IMG/VR virus record: IMGVR_UViG_3300048033_000376
Coordinates: 1 to 34,570 of that record
Origin: a virus
Length of the DNA stretch: 34,570 nt
Reading direction: 5' to 3' (one strand)
The position numbers and the translations under genes are program-made. The notes under the pieces are model-generated. The model saw only the letters and a program-made list of their open reading frames with translations. It ran no database searches and was not told the origin of the DNA. Shown here piece after piece: positions 16,664 to 23,174 of the stretch (within the stretch, counting starts at the first letter, position 1; every line of letters starts with the position of its first letter).

Positions 16664-17762
16664 ACAGCGCGCTGCTTACGAGCTTAAACAGGCCGGTCAC
16701 TCGTTTCGCAACATTGCCAAGAAACTTGGGATCAGCAAATCAACCGCTTATATTAACTACACGCGCGCCATGCGCTATCTGGACACCGACCCCGGCGTTC
16801 AAGATGCAATGGGCAAAAGCGGGCTAAATGACATTTCTAAGGTCCATTCTGGCTGGATTAAGACCGACGAAGCCTCACTCTACTTCGTGAACCCCAAGGA
16901 AGAACCAGTAGAGGCGCTGGAAGGCACCATAGAGCGCATCAAGGAGCGTATGCAGGGGATCACACCGCTACCGCCCATAGAAGCGCCCACAGAGGCGGAT
17001 ATTGACCTACTTACGATCTACCCAATTGCTGACGCGCATATCGGTATGCGGGCGATTGAGGCGGAGGCTGGGCAGGAATACAACATCGACATCGCTGCGG
17101 AGCGTATTCGCCGCTCCATTGATGGTCTTGTGGATGCATCGCCAGCCTCGCAAAAAGCAATCATCTTGGACGTTGGCGACCTAACTCACGCCGATGATAC
17201 CAACTACGTTACGCCTAGAAGCAAGCACCCTCTTGATATGAGCGCTACCCAATACGAAAGCATTGACGTTGCTATTGAGGTTTTGTCCGCGTCTATCTTT
17301 GCCGCACTGCGGAAACATCAAGAGGTTTTTGTAAGAATATTGCGCGGCAATCACAACGAAAACAGTTATATTGCGGTAATGTTTGCTCTGCATGAGCGAT
17401 TTAGGGAAAACCCGCGCGTCACCATTGAGAAAACGCCAGCAGATTTCTTTGTTCACGATTTTGGCAAATGTATGTTTGCGGCGCACCACGGCGACAAAGC
17501 AAAGGCTGATCGGCTGGTAATGCATATGGCGCATGAATGGCCGGAGGTCTGGGGCCGCACTAAATGGCGTTATTACTTCACCGGCCACTTGCACCATACA
17601 AAAGTGCAGGACGTGGGCGGCGTGCAGGTTGAGCAATTACGGGCGGCAACGTCACGCGATAAATACGCTGCGACCCATGGATACGTTGGTAGCCCACAGC
17701 TACAAGCAATCACCTACCACAAGGACAATGGCGAGCGCTCACGGGTCAAGATTAACTTCTAA
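16653..17762 (+). CDS. HTH-metallophosphoesterase
   Basis: This 369-residue protein has an N-terminal helix-turn-helix (about 1-40: SFRNIAKKLGISKSTAYINY), a linker, and a calcineurin-like metallophosphoesterase domain from about 120. The metal motifs are complete: DAH (127-129), GDLTH (175-179), GNHNE (232-236), AHHGD (277-281) and GHLHH (311-315). Such enzymes hydrolyse phosphodiesters, and phage members are usually taken as nucleases or phosphatases of unknown target. The HTH suggests it acts at DNA, perhaps at particular sites. It is the last rightward gene before the leftward arm and overlaps the next leftward gene tail to tail by 24 bases. Confidence 0.75.
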   Translation: MTPKQRAAYELKQAGHSFRNIAKKLGISKSTAYINYTRAMRYLDTDPGVQDAMGKSGLNDISKVHSGWIKTDEASLYFVNPKEEPVEALEGTIERIKERMQGITPLPPIEAPTEADIDLLTIYPIADAHIGMRAIEAEAGQEYNIDIAAERIRRSIDGLVDASPASQKAIILDVGDLTHADDTNYVTPRSKHPLDMSATQYESIDVAIEVLSASIFAALRKHQEVFVRILRGNHNENSYIAVMFALHERFRENPRVTIEKTPADFFVHDFGKCMFAAHHGDKAKADRLVMHMAHEWPEVWGRTKWRYYFTGHLHHTKVQDVGGVQVEQLRAATSRDKYAATHGYVGSPQLQAITYHKDNGERSRVKINF

Positions 17763-17954
17763 GGGCCGCGTTTTGGGTCTAGGGCTGGTGCTGATCGAAT
17801 TTGTTTCGGTGCAAAACATATCGTAATCTTGCATCGCGGGGTCAGCGCCTAGAGTTTTCATGGCTTCACTGCACTCCCACAGGCTGCTGAAAACGTAATA
17901 TGCCTCAAGCATTTCATTGCCTAGGAATATTGTGAGGATTGTGTGAAATTCCAT
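17739..17954 (-). CDS. Small protein, last gene of leftward arm
   Basis: Starting at the internal Met (17952-17954) behind AAGAGATACAAT gives 71 residues, MEFHTILTIFLGNEM.... A Cys/Met-rich middle (WECSEAMKTLGADPAM) is followed by FCTETNSISTSPRPKTRPLE, a tail I associate with small hypothetical proteins of marine phages. The longer frame to 18011 lacks a ribosome site. Function unknown. Its 3' end overlaps the metallophosphoesterase convergently. Confidence 0.55.
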   Translation of the reverse strand: MEFHTILTIFLGNEMLEAYYVFSSLWECSEAMKTLGADPAMQDYDMFCTETNSISTSPRPKTRPLEVNLDP

Positions 17955-18077
17955 ATTGTATCTCTTTTCTTGTATGTCTAAAACAAGCGCGAGGCGGCAC
18001 AACAAAGGCATTTTAATGCGGATTGTTTGGTCAAATTTTCCTTCCCCAGACGGACATATTTAACCGCCGCCTCACGA
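17955..18077. other. Intergenic region, no convincing gene
   Basis: The largest non-coding gap inside the leftward arm (123 bases). Leftward micro-ORFs with GTG, ATG or TTG starts encode fewer than 20 residues and have no recognisable motif. No hairpin followed by a T-run was found. Confidence 0.5.
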
Positions 18078-18341
18078 TCACTCTACTGACAATTCACCGC
18101 CAATTGCACTGTATCCGCATATGTCGATCCAGTTGTCTGCGTGCGTTGGGTTGCTCTTGATGCGCCCCAGCTTCATTAAAATCATTAGTGCTGCGAAATC
18201 ATCTTCTGTGATCGGCACGTTCAAATAGCATGACCACAACTCCGCGATGACGTTAAAGTTGTTCTCCGCTTCACCGTGCGTGCTGGCGCGATCCTGCGTG
18301 ATGTATTGCTGGGCGGTCCTAAGTATGTCTGTGCGGTTCAT
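18078..18341 (-). CDS. DUF6378-like phage protein
   Basis: The 87-residue protein MNRTDILRTAQQYITQDRAS... matches the DUF6378 pattern: a Thr-His-Gly-Glu-Ala-Glu-Asn-Asn-Phe segment, ITEDDFAALMILMKLGRIK, then ADNWIDICGYSAIGGEL. The family is frequent in phage early regions. The helical, acidic pattern resembles all-alpha nucleotide-pyrophosphatase-like proteins, but its activity is unknown. Its start overlaps the upstream stop as TAATG, so it is translated with the HTH gene before it. Confidence 0.75.
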   Translation of the reverse strand: MNRTDILRTAQQYITQDRASTHGEAENNFNVIAELWSCYLNVPITEDDFAALMILMKLGRIKSNPTHADNWIDICGYSAIGGELSVE

Positions 18342-18688
18342 TAGCTTCCCTCAGTTTCGTCGTAATAGGCGTCTAAGAGCGCGCTCATCGCTAACTCTGC
18401 AACCGTGCTTCCTTGGTCTGTCTGCTTTATCAGCCACAGCTTAAATTCTTCGCTTTGGTCTTTTATGCAGTTTCCCATCGACCCAATCTTTATTTCGCTT
18501 GTGTGAACCTTTCTGCGTGGCTTTGGGCCAATGTGTCCGAGGTCGCGCGCTCTGCGGATTATGCCCCACACAGCCTTTTTGCTTATGCCGACTTTAGCGC
18601 CGATTTCCTCATGGGTCATGCCTGTGTCGATGTACGGCAGCATTTGCTTTATGCGTTCTTCGTATGGCAATTGAGCGGTCTTTTTCAT
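18341..18688 (-). CDS. HTH regulator-like protein, paralogue of neighbour
   Basis: The 115-residue protein has an N-terminal helix-turn-helix (about 20-50: MTHEEIGAKVGISKKAVWGI). The C-terminal block, SEEFKLWLIKQTDQGSTVAELAMSALLDAYYDE, resembles a small dimerisation or ribbon-helix type unit. The same order (HTH, basic linker, then a FWL...LAEYILELVRDAY block) is found in the next gene upstream, so the two look like diverged duplicates. Likely a DNA-binding regulator of early genes. Junctions are ATGA and TAATG overlaps. Confidence 0.65.
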   Translation of the reverse strand: MKKTAQLPYEERIKQMLPYIDTGMTHEEIGAKVGISKKAVWGIIRRARDLGHIGPKPRRKVHTSEIKIGSMGNCIKDQSEEFKLWLIKQTDQGSTVAELAMSALLDAYYDETEGS

Positions 18689-19035
18689 TCTAGGTTTTCC
18701 ACTTCGTAAGCATCTCTCACAAGTTCTAGGATGTATTCGGCCAAGCTGTCACATTCGTATTTGCGCGCTTCGTCTACAAGCCAGAAGTTTTGTCTCTCAC
18801 TCAGCCCTTCAATGACAGTGCTGATTGTCCCGCGCCTTATGTATGTTTGGCGGCGGTCGCATACGGGTTGCACTCTCTCAGGGATTGGTAGCTCGCCTTT
18901 AGCTCTGCCGCGCAAGATGGCGCGCCCAACGCGGTCAGGGGTAAACCCCATAATTTCTGCAATCTCATAGTTTTTGAGGCCTTCCAACTTTAGTTGCCAA
19001 ACTCTCTTTGTTTCCTCGGTCACTGGTGCAGTCAT
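18685..19035 (-). CDS. HTH regulator-like protein, paralogue of neighbour
   Basis: The 116-residue protein has an HTH in its first 45 residues (LKNYEIAEIMGFTPDRVGRA), a basic middle (RVQPVCDRRQTYIRRGTIST), and a C-terminal block QNFWLVDEARKYECDSLAEY similar in layout to the gene at 18341-18688. It overlaps its neighbours by 4 bases on both sides. A DNA-binding role is inferred from the HTH; the target is unknown. Confidence 0.65.
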   Translation of the reverse strand: MTAPVTEETKRVWQLKLEGLKNYEIAEIMGFTPDRVGRAILRGRAKGELPIPERVQPVCDRRQTYIRRGTISTVIEGLSERQNFWLVDEARKYECDSLAEYILELVRDAYEVENLE

Positions 19036-19214
19036 ATCTTAAATCCCTCATCCCTTCTGTTTGATACAAATTTTTTTAGGTCTTGCTGTGCGTAGTGGTA
19101 GCGCTGCTTTGCGCTGGGCGATGCGTCTTTTTTTGTCCAAGCCTCCATCCAGAAATCCACCTGTTGCTTTAGGAACTTGTATTCTGCTTCGAGCGCTGGC
19201 GTCAGCTTTGTCAT
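19032..19214 (-). CDS. Small helical protein
   Basis: This 60-residue, charged, helical protein (MTKLTPALEAEYKFLKQQVD..., with EAWTKKDASPSAKQRYHYAQ) shows no recognised motif. ATGA overlaps on both sides place it firmly in the leftward operon between HTH genes. Confidence 0.6.
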   Translation of the reverse strand: MTKLTPALEAEYKFLKQQVDFWMEAWTKKDASPSAKQRYHYAQQDLKKFVSNRRDEGFKI

Positions 19215-19447
19215 AAGCGCACCCCCTGCTTAATGATGCGCCATTCGATGCCGTTGCGCTTAATAAACATATTGAGGTTCTGGAGTGTTGTTCCCAGCAT
19301 CTTGGCGGCTTGTGTCTGCGTGTAATCCTTGGACAGTTTCTCAACCATTTCGTAGCGCTCGCGGCGGTGACGCACCGTCATTTCGTGCCAAGTTTCAATT
19401 GGATTTTTTTCAAGTTGTTCCATTAAAGTATCAATTTTATCTATCAT
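19211..19447 (-). CDS. Small HTH protein
   Basis: The 78-residue protein has a basic middle (HEMTVRHRRERYEMVEKLS) and a helix-turn-helix, YTQTQAAKMLGTTLQNLNMF, like the Fis/HTH-8 type, followed by IKRNGIEWRI. It is probably a small DNA-binding regulator. Its start overlaps the stop of the membrane microprotein as TAATG. Confidence 0.65.
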   Translation of the reverse strand: MIDKIDTLMEQLEKNPIETWHEMTVRHRRERYEMVEKLSKDYTQTQAAKMLGTTLQNLNMFIKRNGIEWRIIKQGVRL

Positions 19448-19536
19448 TACAGCACCATCATTTTGTCTATGTTGAGCGCGCCAATGAGGATCAGTGCGCC
19501 AGCGGCAGTTATTATAAAGAAATCTTCGCGTGTCAT
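19447..19536 (-). CDS. Membrane microprotein (29 residues)
   Basis: A short gene starting at 19536 with a strong ribosome site (GGAGGCTTAAA before ATG). Residues about 6-22 (FFIITAAGALILIGALN) form one membrane helix, flanked by MTRED and DKMMVL. Both neighbours are coupled (TAATG on one side, one base on the other). Function unknown; an early inner-membrane effector is possible. Confidence 0.6.
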   Translation of the reverse strand: MTREDFFIITAAGALILIGALNIDKMMVL

Positions 19537-19537
19537 T

Positions 19538-19801
19538 TTAAGCCTCCAGCTTATACATTTTAGAAAATTGTTCTTGCAGGTATGGGTGCAGCGTTGCGAC
19601 GTATTCGGCCAACTCCTGCTTTGTGCCATAAACGCTAATGTCATCGCAGCGGCCTTGGGCCGTATACACTTGTTGCTCTGACGGAATGTCGGGTTGGCAA
19701 TGGCAGCGCTCATGCACCGTAACTGGTTCGCTGTTATACGACGCTTGGCGCTCATATGAGACTGAGCCGCGATCTTTGCAGTGTGGGCAATTATAAGACA
19801 T
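19538..19801 (-). CDS. Small zinc-binding-like protein
   Basis: Starting at ATG 19799-19801 gives 87 residues. CPHCKDRG near the start and ERCHCQPD (about 31-38) place two cysteine pairs as in a zinc ribbon. The C-terminus is helical (KQELAEYVATLHPYLQEQFS). The frame stays open far upstream (to 20248), but that part would cover the divergent promoter and rusA and lacks a ribosome site. Function unknown. Confidence 0.65.
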   Translation of the reverse strand: MSYNCPHCKDRGSVSYERQASYNSEPVTVHERCHCQPDIPSEQQVYTAQGRCDDISVYGTKQELAEYVATLHPYLQEQFSKMYKLEA

Positions 19802-19983
19802 TACACGCCCTCCAACGAAATTGCGTCTTCTGCTGCTTGCTTGCACAATTCGACTTCTTCGTGGGTCATGTGCGCCGCAAGCATTTCCGCGATCATAACG
19901 TAATCTTTTGACTGCGTTTCTGTTGGCGCTTGCACGGCCAGCTTCAGCGCTGTCGTTAAGGCTCTTGCTTGGTCTTCGTTCAT
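19801..19983 (-). CDS. Small helical protein
   Basis: The 60-residue protein starts at 19983 with a strong AGAAGGAGAAA ribosome site. It is acidic and helical (LTTALKLAVQAP, YVMIAEMLAAHMTHEEVELC). No domain recognised. It is the first gene of a sub-operon with its own candidate promoter and couples to the next gene as TAATG. Confidence 0.6.
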   Translation of the reverse strand: MNEDQARALTTALKLAVQAPTETQSKDYVMIAEMLAAHMTHEEVELCKQAAEDAISLEGV

Positions 19984-20020
19984 ATCGTTTCTCCTTCTGA
20001 TGCTTACTTGTTAAAGTATG

Positions 20021-20049
20021 TTTATAAGTTAGGCAACAACTATTTACAA
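20021..20049 (-). promoter_or_regulatory. Candidate leftward promoter
   Basis: On the minus strand, TTGTAA (20049-20044), a 17-base spacer and TATAAA (20026-20021), about 40 bases before the start of the gene at 19983. It would allow the genes from 19983 to 17739 to be expressed separately from those upstream of rusA. Confidence 0.5.
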
Positions 20050-20069
20050 TTATTTGGCATTTATTTGGC
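20050..20069. repeat. Direct repeat in rusA divergent region (possible operator)
   Basis: TTATTTGGC occurs at 20050-20058 and again at 20061-20069, exactly 11 bases apart, about one helical turn, between the two divergent starts. This suits a dimeric regulator binding one face of the DNA. Confidence 0.4.
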
Positions 20070-20093
20070 GAAAGTTTGGTGTAATTTGTTGGT

Positions 20094-20513
20094 ATGGATA
20101 TTGTAATCAAAGTGGACGGCCAGCCCGTCGGTAAATCGCGCCCCCGGTTCACTAAGGGTGGCCGGGTATATACACCAAGCAAAACGCGCCAGTATGAGGA
20201 ACAGGTCGCAAAGGCTGCTATTGAGGCAATGGGCACCAGCAAATTCAACGATGCGCCCGTGCAGGTCTTTATGATCGCTTACATGGAAATCCCTAAGTCT
20301 TACTCACAAGCAAAGCGTAAGCGCTGCATGATGGGCCAGCACACCCCCACACGGCCAGATGTGGATAACATTCTCAAAGCTGTCTTGGATGGCTGCAACG
20401 GTATCATCTACAAGGATGACAGGTTTGTTTTCGATGTGCGCTGCATACGCCGCTACGATGACGGCCACGGCCCCCGCCTAGAGGCGCGCTTTACTTGGGA
20501 TAGCGAGACCTAA
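20094..20513 (+). CDS. rusA: RusA-type Holliday junction resolvase
   Basis: The 139-residue protein resolves four-way DNA junctions by paired cuts as a dimer. The family signature is complete: VGKSRPRFT near the start, TPTRPDVDNILKAVLDG (84-100) with Asp89, Asp91 and Lys95, then NGIIYKDDRFV with Asp108/Asp109. Length is usual for RusA (about 120-140). It is the only rightward gene inside the leftward arm. It diverges from 19983 and its end overlaps the Ref-like nuclease gene by 23 bases tail to tail. It fits with the SSB and annealing protein as a recombination set. Confidence 0.9.
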   Translation: MDIVIKVDGQPVGKSRPRFTKGGRVYTPSKTRQYEEQVAKAAIEAMGTSKFNDAPVQVFMIAYMEIPKSYSQAKRKRCMMGQHTPTRPDVDNILKAVLDGCNGIIYKDDRFVFDVRCIRRYDDGHGPRLEARFTWDSET

Positions 20514-20829
20514 CGACTTCAATGTAATCGTGGTCTGGGCCGTATTGTTCGCGCCACTTGGTCTTATCTTTGTGTAGCGCCAACTTGGTGGTATCCCACA
20601 AACCTTGGTGGTGGCCTTCGCATAGAGGGATGGCATCATCATCAACAGCTTTGTTTGTGCCGAAACGGTCGTGGATGCAGTGATGCGCCTGTGTCGGGCT
20701 GTTTTGGCTCTCACCGAAGCGCTGGCAGACCACACAAGACTGATCGTGTAGCCATGCCAGATACTTTGGGTTTTTCTTTTGGCGCTTCTGCTTGAGGCCT
20801 AGCGGAGCCTTTTTAGAGAGGTTTGTCAT
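20491..20829 (-). CDS. HNH-type nuclease, RecA-dependent nuclease (Ref)-like
   Basis: The 112-residue protein has a basic N-terminus, PKYLAWLHDQSCVVCQ with a CxxC pair, QAHHCIHDRF, then DDDAIPLCEGHHQG and LHKDKTKWREQYG. This Cys/His order and the closing K..W...YG match small HNH (beta-beta-alpha metal) nucleases of the P1 Ref type, which cut DNA at RecA-made displacement loops. NinG and DUF968 proteins are relatives that could be confused with it. Its 3' end overlaps rusA. Whether it needs host RecA cannot be told from sequence. Confidence 0.65.
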   Translation of the reverse strand: MTNLSKKAPLGLKQKRQKKNPKYLAWLHDQSCVVCQRFGESQNSPTQAHHCIHDRFGTNKAVDDDAIPLCEGHHQGLWDTTKLALHKDKTKWREQYGPDHDYIEVVRSRYPK

Positions 20830-21115
20830 ATTTTCCGCTTAATACTTCAGAAACGCGCCCTTGGTTCACATTAAACATTTGAGCAATGTGCGAGGTGCTT
20901 TCTGCTGGATTGACCGTGCAATAGTCTTTTATTGCGTCGCGCAATTCTACGGTCATTGGGTTAGATTTGACACCTGACTTTTGCTTCTTGTGCCTTTCCC
21001 TGTGCATAAGGCCCAGCGCTTCGTGAATTGCCTCGCGCACAGAGTTACTCATTTCGCCCTTCAGTGCTTCTGTCAGAATTTCACGCGCTTTAGGTATTTT
21101 GGGTGATTGGGTCAT
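20813..21115 (-). CDS. Small HTH protein
   Basis: I choose Met at 21113-21115 (100 residues) because GGAGG lies upstream of it (CGGAGGCTATCGGCT); the frame opens at 21154. The protein is basic in the middle (RERHKKQKSGVK) and ends with an HTH-like segment, STSHIAQMFNVNQGRVSEVL. It is probably a DNA-binding protein. It overlaps the gene upstream by 26 bases and the one downstream by 17. Confidence 0.6.
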   Translation of the reverse strand: MTQSPKIPKAREILTEALKGEMSNSVREAIHEALGLMHRERHKKQKSGVKSNPMTVELRDAIKDYCTVNPAESTSHIAQMFNVNQGRVSEVLSGKYDKPL

Positions 21116-21488
21116 AGCCGATAGCCTCCGATAGTTTTTCCATTGCTGCTTCAAAATATTGCATAAACTCCGCTTGGTTCATTTTCTCAAACGAGATGCT
21201 ATCTGTAGAGCGCACAATGCCGCCTGTGAGGGGCGAGATGGTTGTTTTGTAGTAACCACAAGCCAACTTTAACTCATGGTGCAGGTGGGCCTCTGTGGGC
21301 CACTTACCCGTTGCCTTGCATACATTGCGCAGCGCCGACCAATACAGGTTGTGATGTGGGTTCGAGCGTTTGCTTGCGACAGACAGGTTTACTAGCTGGC
21401 CGTCTTTCATGTCTTCAATGCGTTGGGCATCGTATTCTGTGACGGGCAAAAACTGCCCGCCCCTAAGTTCAGCTTGTATCTTAGTCAT
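21090..21488 (-). CDS. DUF1367-like protein (nin-region type)
   Basis: The 132-residue protein begins MTKIQAELRGGQFLPVTEYD. SKRSNPHHNLYWSALRNVC and SISFEKMNQAEFMQYFEAA resemble DUF1367 proteins, found in phage early recombination regions next to nin-type genes. The function of that family is unknown. The context here (SSB, annealing protein, Ref-like nuclease, RusA) agrees with a DNA-metabolism role. It overlaps its neighbours on both sides. Confidence 0.55.
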   Translation of the reverse strand: MTKIQAELRGGQFLPVTEYDAQRIEDMKDGQLVNLSVASKRSNPHHNLYWSALRNVCKATGKWPTEAHLHHELKLACGYYKTTISPLTGGIVRSTDSISFEKMNQAEFMQYFEAAMEKLSEAIGYDPITQNT

Positions 21489-21711
21489 TGTGTAAATTCA
21501 TGTCGCGCCAGCTTGAGTTTAGCGAATAGACGCCAATTACCCTGCCATCTCCAATAGAGCGCCGTTCACACTCAATAGGCCAGCCACTGTCGCGCAACTC
21601 ATAGACCCGCGCCGCTAGTCGGAAGCACCCATATTCGTTGAGTGCTTCCATTGGTGTAATCTCTTTGCCTCGCTTTAGGTGAGACAAGATTTGTGCGTTT
21701 TGTTTGTGCAT
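21481..21711 (-). CDS. HTH_39-type small regulator
   Basis: The 76-residue protein contains ILSHLKRGKEITPMEALNEY and GCFRLAARVYELRDSGWPIE, the full pattern of a small winged-HTH phage family in which the region is normally followed by a beta hairpin (here GDGRVIGVYSL). Probably a DNA-binding regulator of early genes. GGGGAA lies just before ATG 21711. Confidence 0.75.
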   Translation of the reverse strand: MHKQNAQILSHLKRGKEITPMEALNEYGCFRLAARVYELRDSGWPIECERRSIGDGRVIGVYSLNSSWRDMNLHND

Positions 21712-21730
21712 TTCCCCAGACCCTTTTGCA

Positions 21731-22078
21731 TCAAAATGGAATTTCGTCTTCTAGTTGTGTTGCTGGCGCTTGGTAATCGCGTTGCGGTTGTGCATCACGC
21801 TTGCCGCCAAGTAGCTTCACATCGTTAGGGCGCACCGAAAGGTATGTTTTGCCGTTGTATTCTCGGGTCTTGAGTTCGCCCGTAACAGCTACCTGTGTGC
21901 CCTTAGTGAGGTATTGCGCAATCTGAGTGCGGTTGTAGTTCACGTCGAAGAACAGCGTGCCTTTATCCGCTCCATATCCATCGTCAACCGCCACAGAAAA
22001 TCTGACAAATCCCCCGCGCTCGTTCTCTTGAACTTCACTGTCTTTGGTGAGACGCCCAATAATTGTAATTGCTTTCAT
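21731..22078 (-). CDS. ssb: Single-stranded DNA-binding protein
   Basis: The 115-residue protein has an OB-fold N-terminus: MKAITIIGRLTKDSEV, FVRFSVAVDDGYG, LFFDVNYNRTQIAQYLTKGT, VAVTGELKTREYNGKTYL. It ends in an acidic tip, EDEIPF, like the bacterial SSB tail that recruits partner enzymes. It coats single-stranded DNA in replication and recombination. The ATGA overlap with the annealing protein gene upstream suggests joint function. Confidence 0.9.
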   Translation of the reverse strand: MKAITIIGRLTKDSEVQENERGGFVRFSVAVDDGYGADKGTLFFDVNYNRTQIAQYLTKGTQVAVTGELKTREYNGKTYLSVRPNDVKLLGGKRDAQPQRDYQAPATQLEDEIPF

Positions 22079-22683
22079 ACCATGATCTCCACTTTGCGTT
22101 TATCGTGCGCTTCAACGACTTGGTTGTATTGTTCCTCAGTCAAAGCGCGGTTGTTGAGGACATTCTTGTATTTGCCTTCCGCCTTGGCAAAGGCTTCTGC
22201 GTCACAGTTTTCGTAGAATTGCAGCAGCGCGTCGATGCGTGCCTCTAGGTCAATCCCAATGTCAGGGGTTTTGGCTTGCGATTGGATCGCCTGCTCTTTG
22301 CGCTTAACGCCGTCAATTTCATTGGATGATGCGTATTGGCCACCGTGCAGACCCAAGGAAGCCAGGGCGCGCCCAATGGCGCTTGTTTCGCATACCTCGA
22401 CCGCAGAGGTCTTTGTGATGTTAGATGAGCCGCGTATTTCCTCTGCAAGCCCAGAGCCTACAATGAAGCCACTTTGATCGCGGATCGTTGCTTTGACAAT
22501 TACCGTTTTGCCGTCGTTGTGCAGCACCTCGGTATCAATGCCATATGTTCCGCCAAATGTGACACGGAAGGCCTCAACGCGCTTTGCAACTTCTGTATAT
22601 TGCTTGCCGCCCCGCTGGGTTACGCCGTGGCTCTTATTGAGTTCGGCAACTAACTCCATTGCGTCGTGAAATTTATTAGACAT
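22075..22683 (-). CDS. Probable single-strand annealing (ERF/Rad52-like) recombination protein
   Basis: The 202-residue protein has a beta-rich core (VTFGGTYGIDTEVLHNDGKT, VIVKATIRDQSGFIVGSGLA) and the signature KTSAVEVCETSAIGRALASL near residue 90-110. That signature recurs in phage single-strand annealing and DNA-binding recombination proteins of the ERF/Sak supergroup. The C-terminus is helical and charged. It lies in an operon with SSB and close to RusA. It would pair complementary strands during replication and concatemer repair. Family assignment is by motif. Confidence 0.6.
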   Translation of the reverse strand: MSNKFHDAMELVAELNKSHGVTQRGGKQYTEVAKRVEAFRVTFGGTYGIDTEVLHNDGKTVIVKATIRDQSGFIVGSGLAEEIRGSSNITKTSAVEVCETSAIGRALASLGLHGGQYASSNEIDGVKRKEQAIQSQAKTPDIGIDLEARIDALLQFYENCDAEAFAKAEGKYKNVLNNRALTEEQYNQVVEAHDKRKVEIMV

Positions 22684-22861
22684 TTTCCAACTCCATTGAT
22701 GCTTTGAGTGCTGCGTGCTGATCGTTTGCAGACTTGATTGCTACGTTAATCAGGTTGAATACATCAAGTGGCATTGGGTTGTCAGGGTTGTCGGTGTTGT
22801 ATTTTACGACTTCCATGTAGAGTGCGCCTTTAATGGTCGCTGGTGTTGGGTGTGTATGCAT
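22676..22861 (-). CDS. Small protein, first gene of leftward arm
   Basis: The 61-residue protein MHTHPTPATIKGALYMEVVK has a strong AAGGAG site 8 bases before its start. It is helical at the C-terminus (INVAIKSANDQHAALKASME) with no known domain. It is the first gene transcribed leftward from the central divergent region and overlaps the annealing protein start by 8 bases. Confidence 0.6.
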   Translation of the reverse strand: MHTHPTPATIKGALYMEVVKYNTDNPDNPMPLDVFNLINVAIKSANDQHAALKASMELENV

Positions 22862-22885
22862 TTTATTTCTCCTTCTGATAAACCC

Positions 22886-22916
22886 TATTTACAAAACTAA
22901 ACCGCCAATGTAAACA
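22886..22916. promoter_or_regulatory. Central divergent control region with inverted repeat
   Basis: The 82-base gap 22862-22943 separates the leftward and rightward early operons. TTTACA (22888-22893) and TGTAAA (22909-22914) form an inverted repeat, and each serves as a possible -35 box with a 17-base spacer to weak -10 boxes (TAAATA leftward, TAAACA rightward). By position it is the main early switch, perhaps bound by the HTH protein at 22944. Confidence 0.45.
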
Positions 22917-22943
22917 ACAAATATCACAAAATGAGGAAAACTT

Positions 22944-23120
22944 ATGAAACGGATTATTTCACTCGATGAGGTCAAGACAAAGATCAAGTCGCACCCAAAC
23001 ATTTCTAGGCTTGCTGAAGATTGCGGTCTGTCACGCCCGGTCATCTACAATATGCTAAACGGCACTGACCCTCGTTATACCACTTACAAGGCTCTTGCTG
23101 ATTACTTTGATGATCAATAA
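22944..23120 (+). CDS. Cro-size HTH DNA-binding protein
   Basis: A 58-residue protein starting at ATG 22944 with ATGAGGAAAACTT upstream: MKRIISLDEVKTKIKS, then an HTH (ISRLAEDCGLSRPVIYNMLN) and a short C-terminal helix (YKALADYFDD). Size, fold and place (first gene rightward of the divergent region) match Cro-like regulators. No CI-type repressor or integrase exists in the window, so it probably times early transcription rather than controlling lysogeny. Confidence 0.75.
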   Translation: MKRIISLDEVKTKIKSHPNISRLAEDCGLSRPVIYNMLNGTDPRYTTYKALADYFDDQ

Positions 23121-23124
23121 AAAA

Positions 23125-23152
23125 GGCCCGCAGCAGGGAGGTGCCACGGGCC
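23125..23152. other. Hairpin between HTH gene and replication genes
   Basis: GGCCCG (23125-23130) pairs with CGGGCC (23147-23152) around a 16-base loop that contains GGGAGGTG. On the minus strand it is followed by six T, so it could end leftward or antisense transcripts. On the plus strand no T-run follows, so attenuation or RNA stability is more likely. Confidence 0.4.
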
Positions 23153-23174
23153 AGTATCAGGAGGAGTTCATAAA

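Noticed and set aside
19802-20248. Upstream extension of the zinc-ribbon-like gene to 20248
   Set aside because: It would run through the gene at 19801-19983, the divergent promoter and rusA in another frame. The internal Met at 19801 fits the operon spacing.
23125-23152. Hairpin as a rightward terminator
   Set aside because: No T-run follows on the plus strand, and the replication genes directly downstream must be transcribed.
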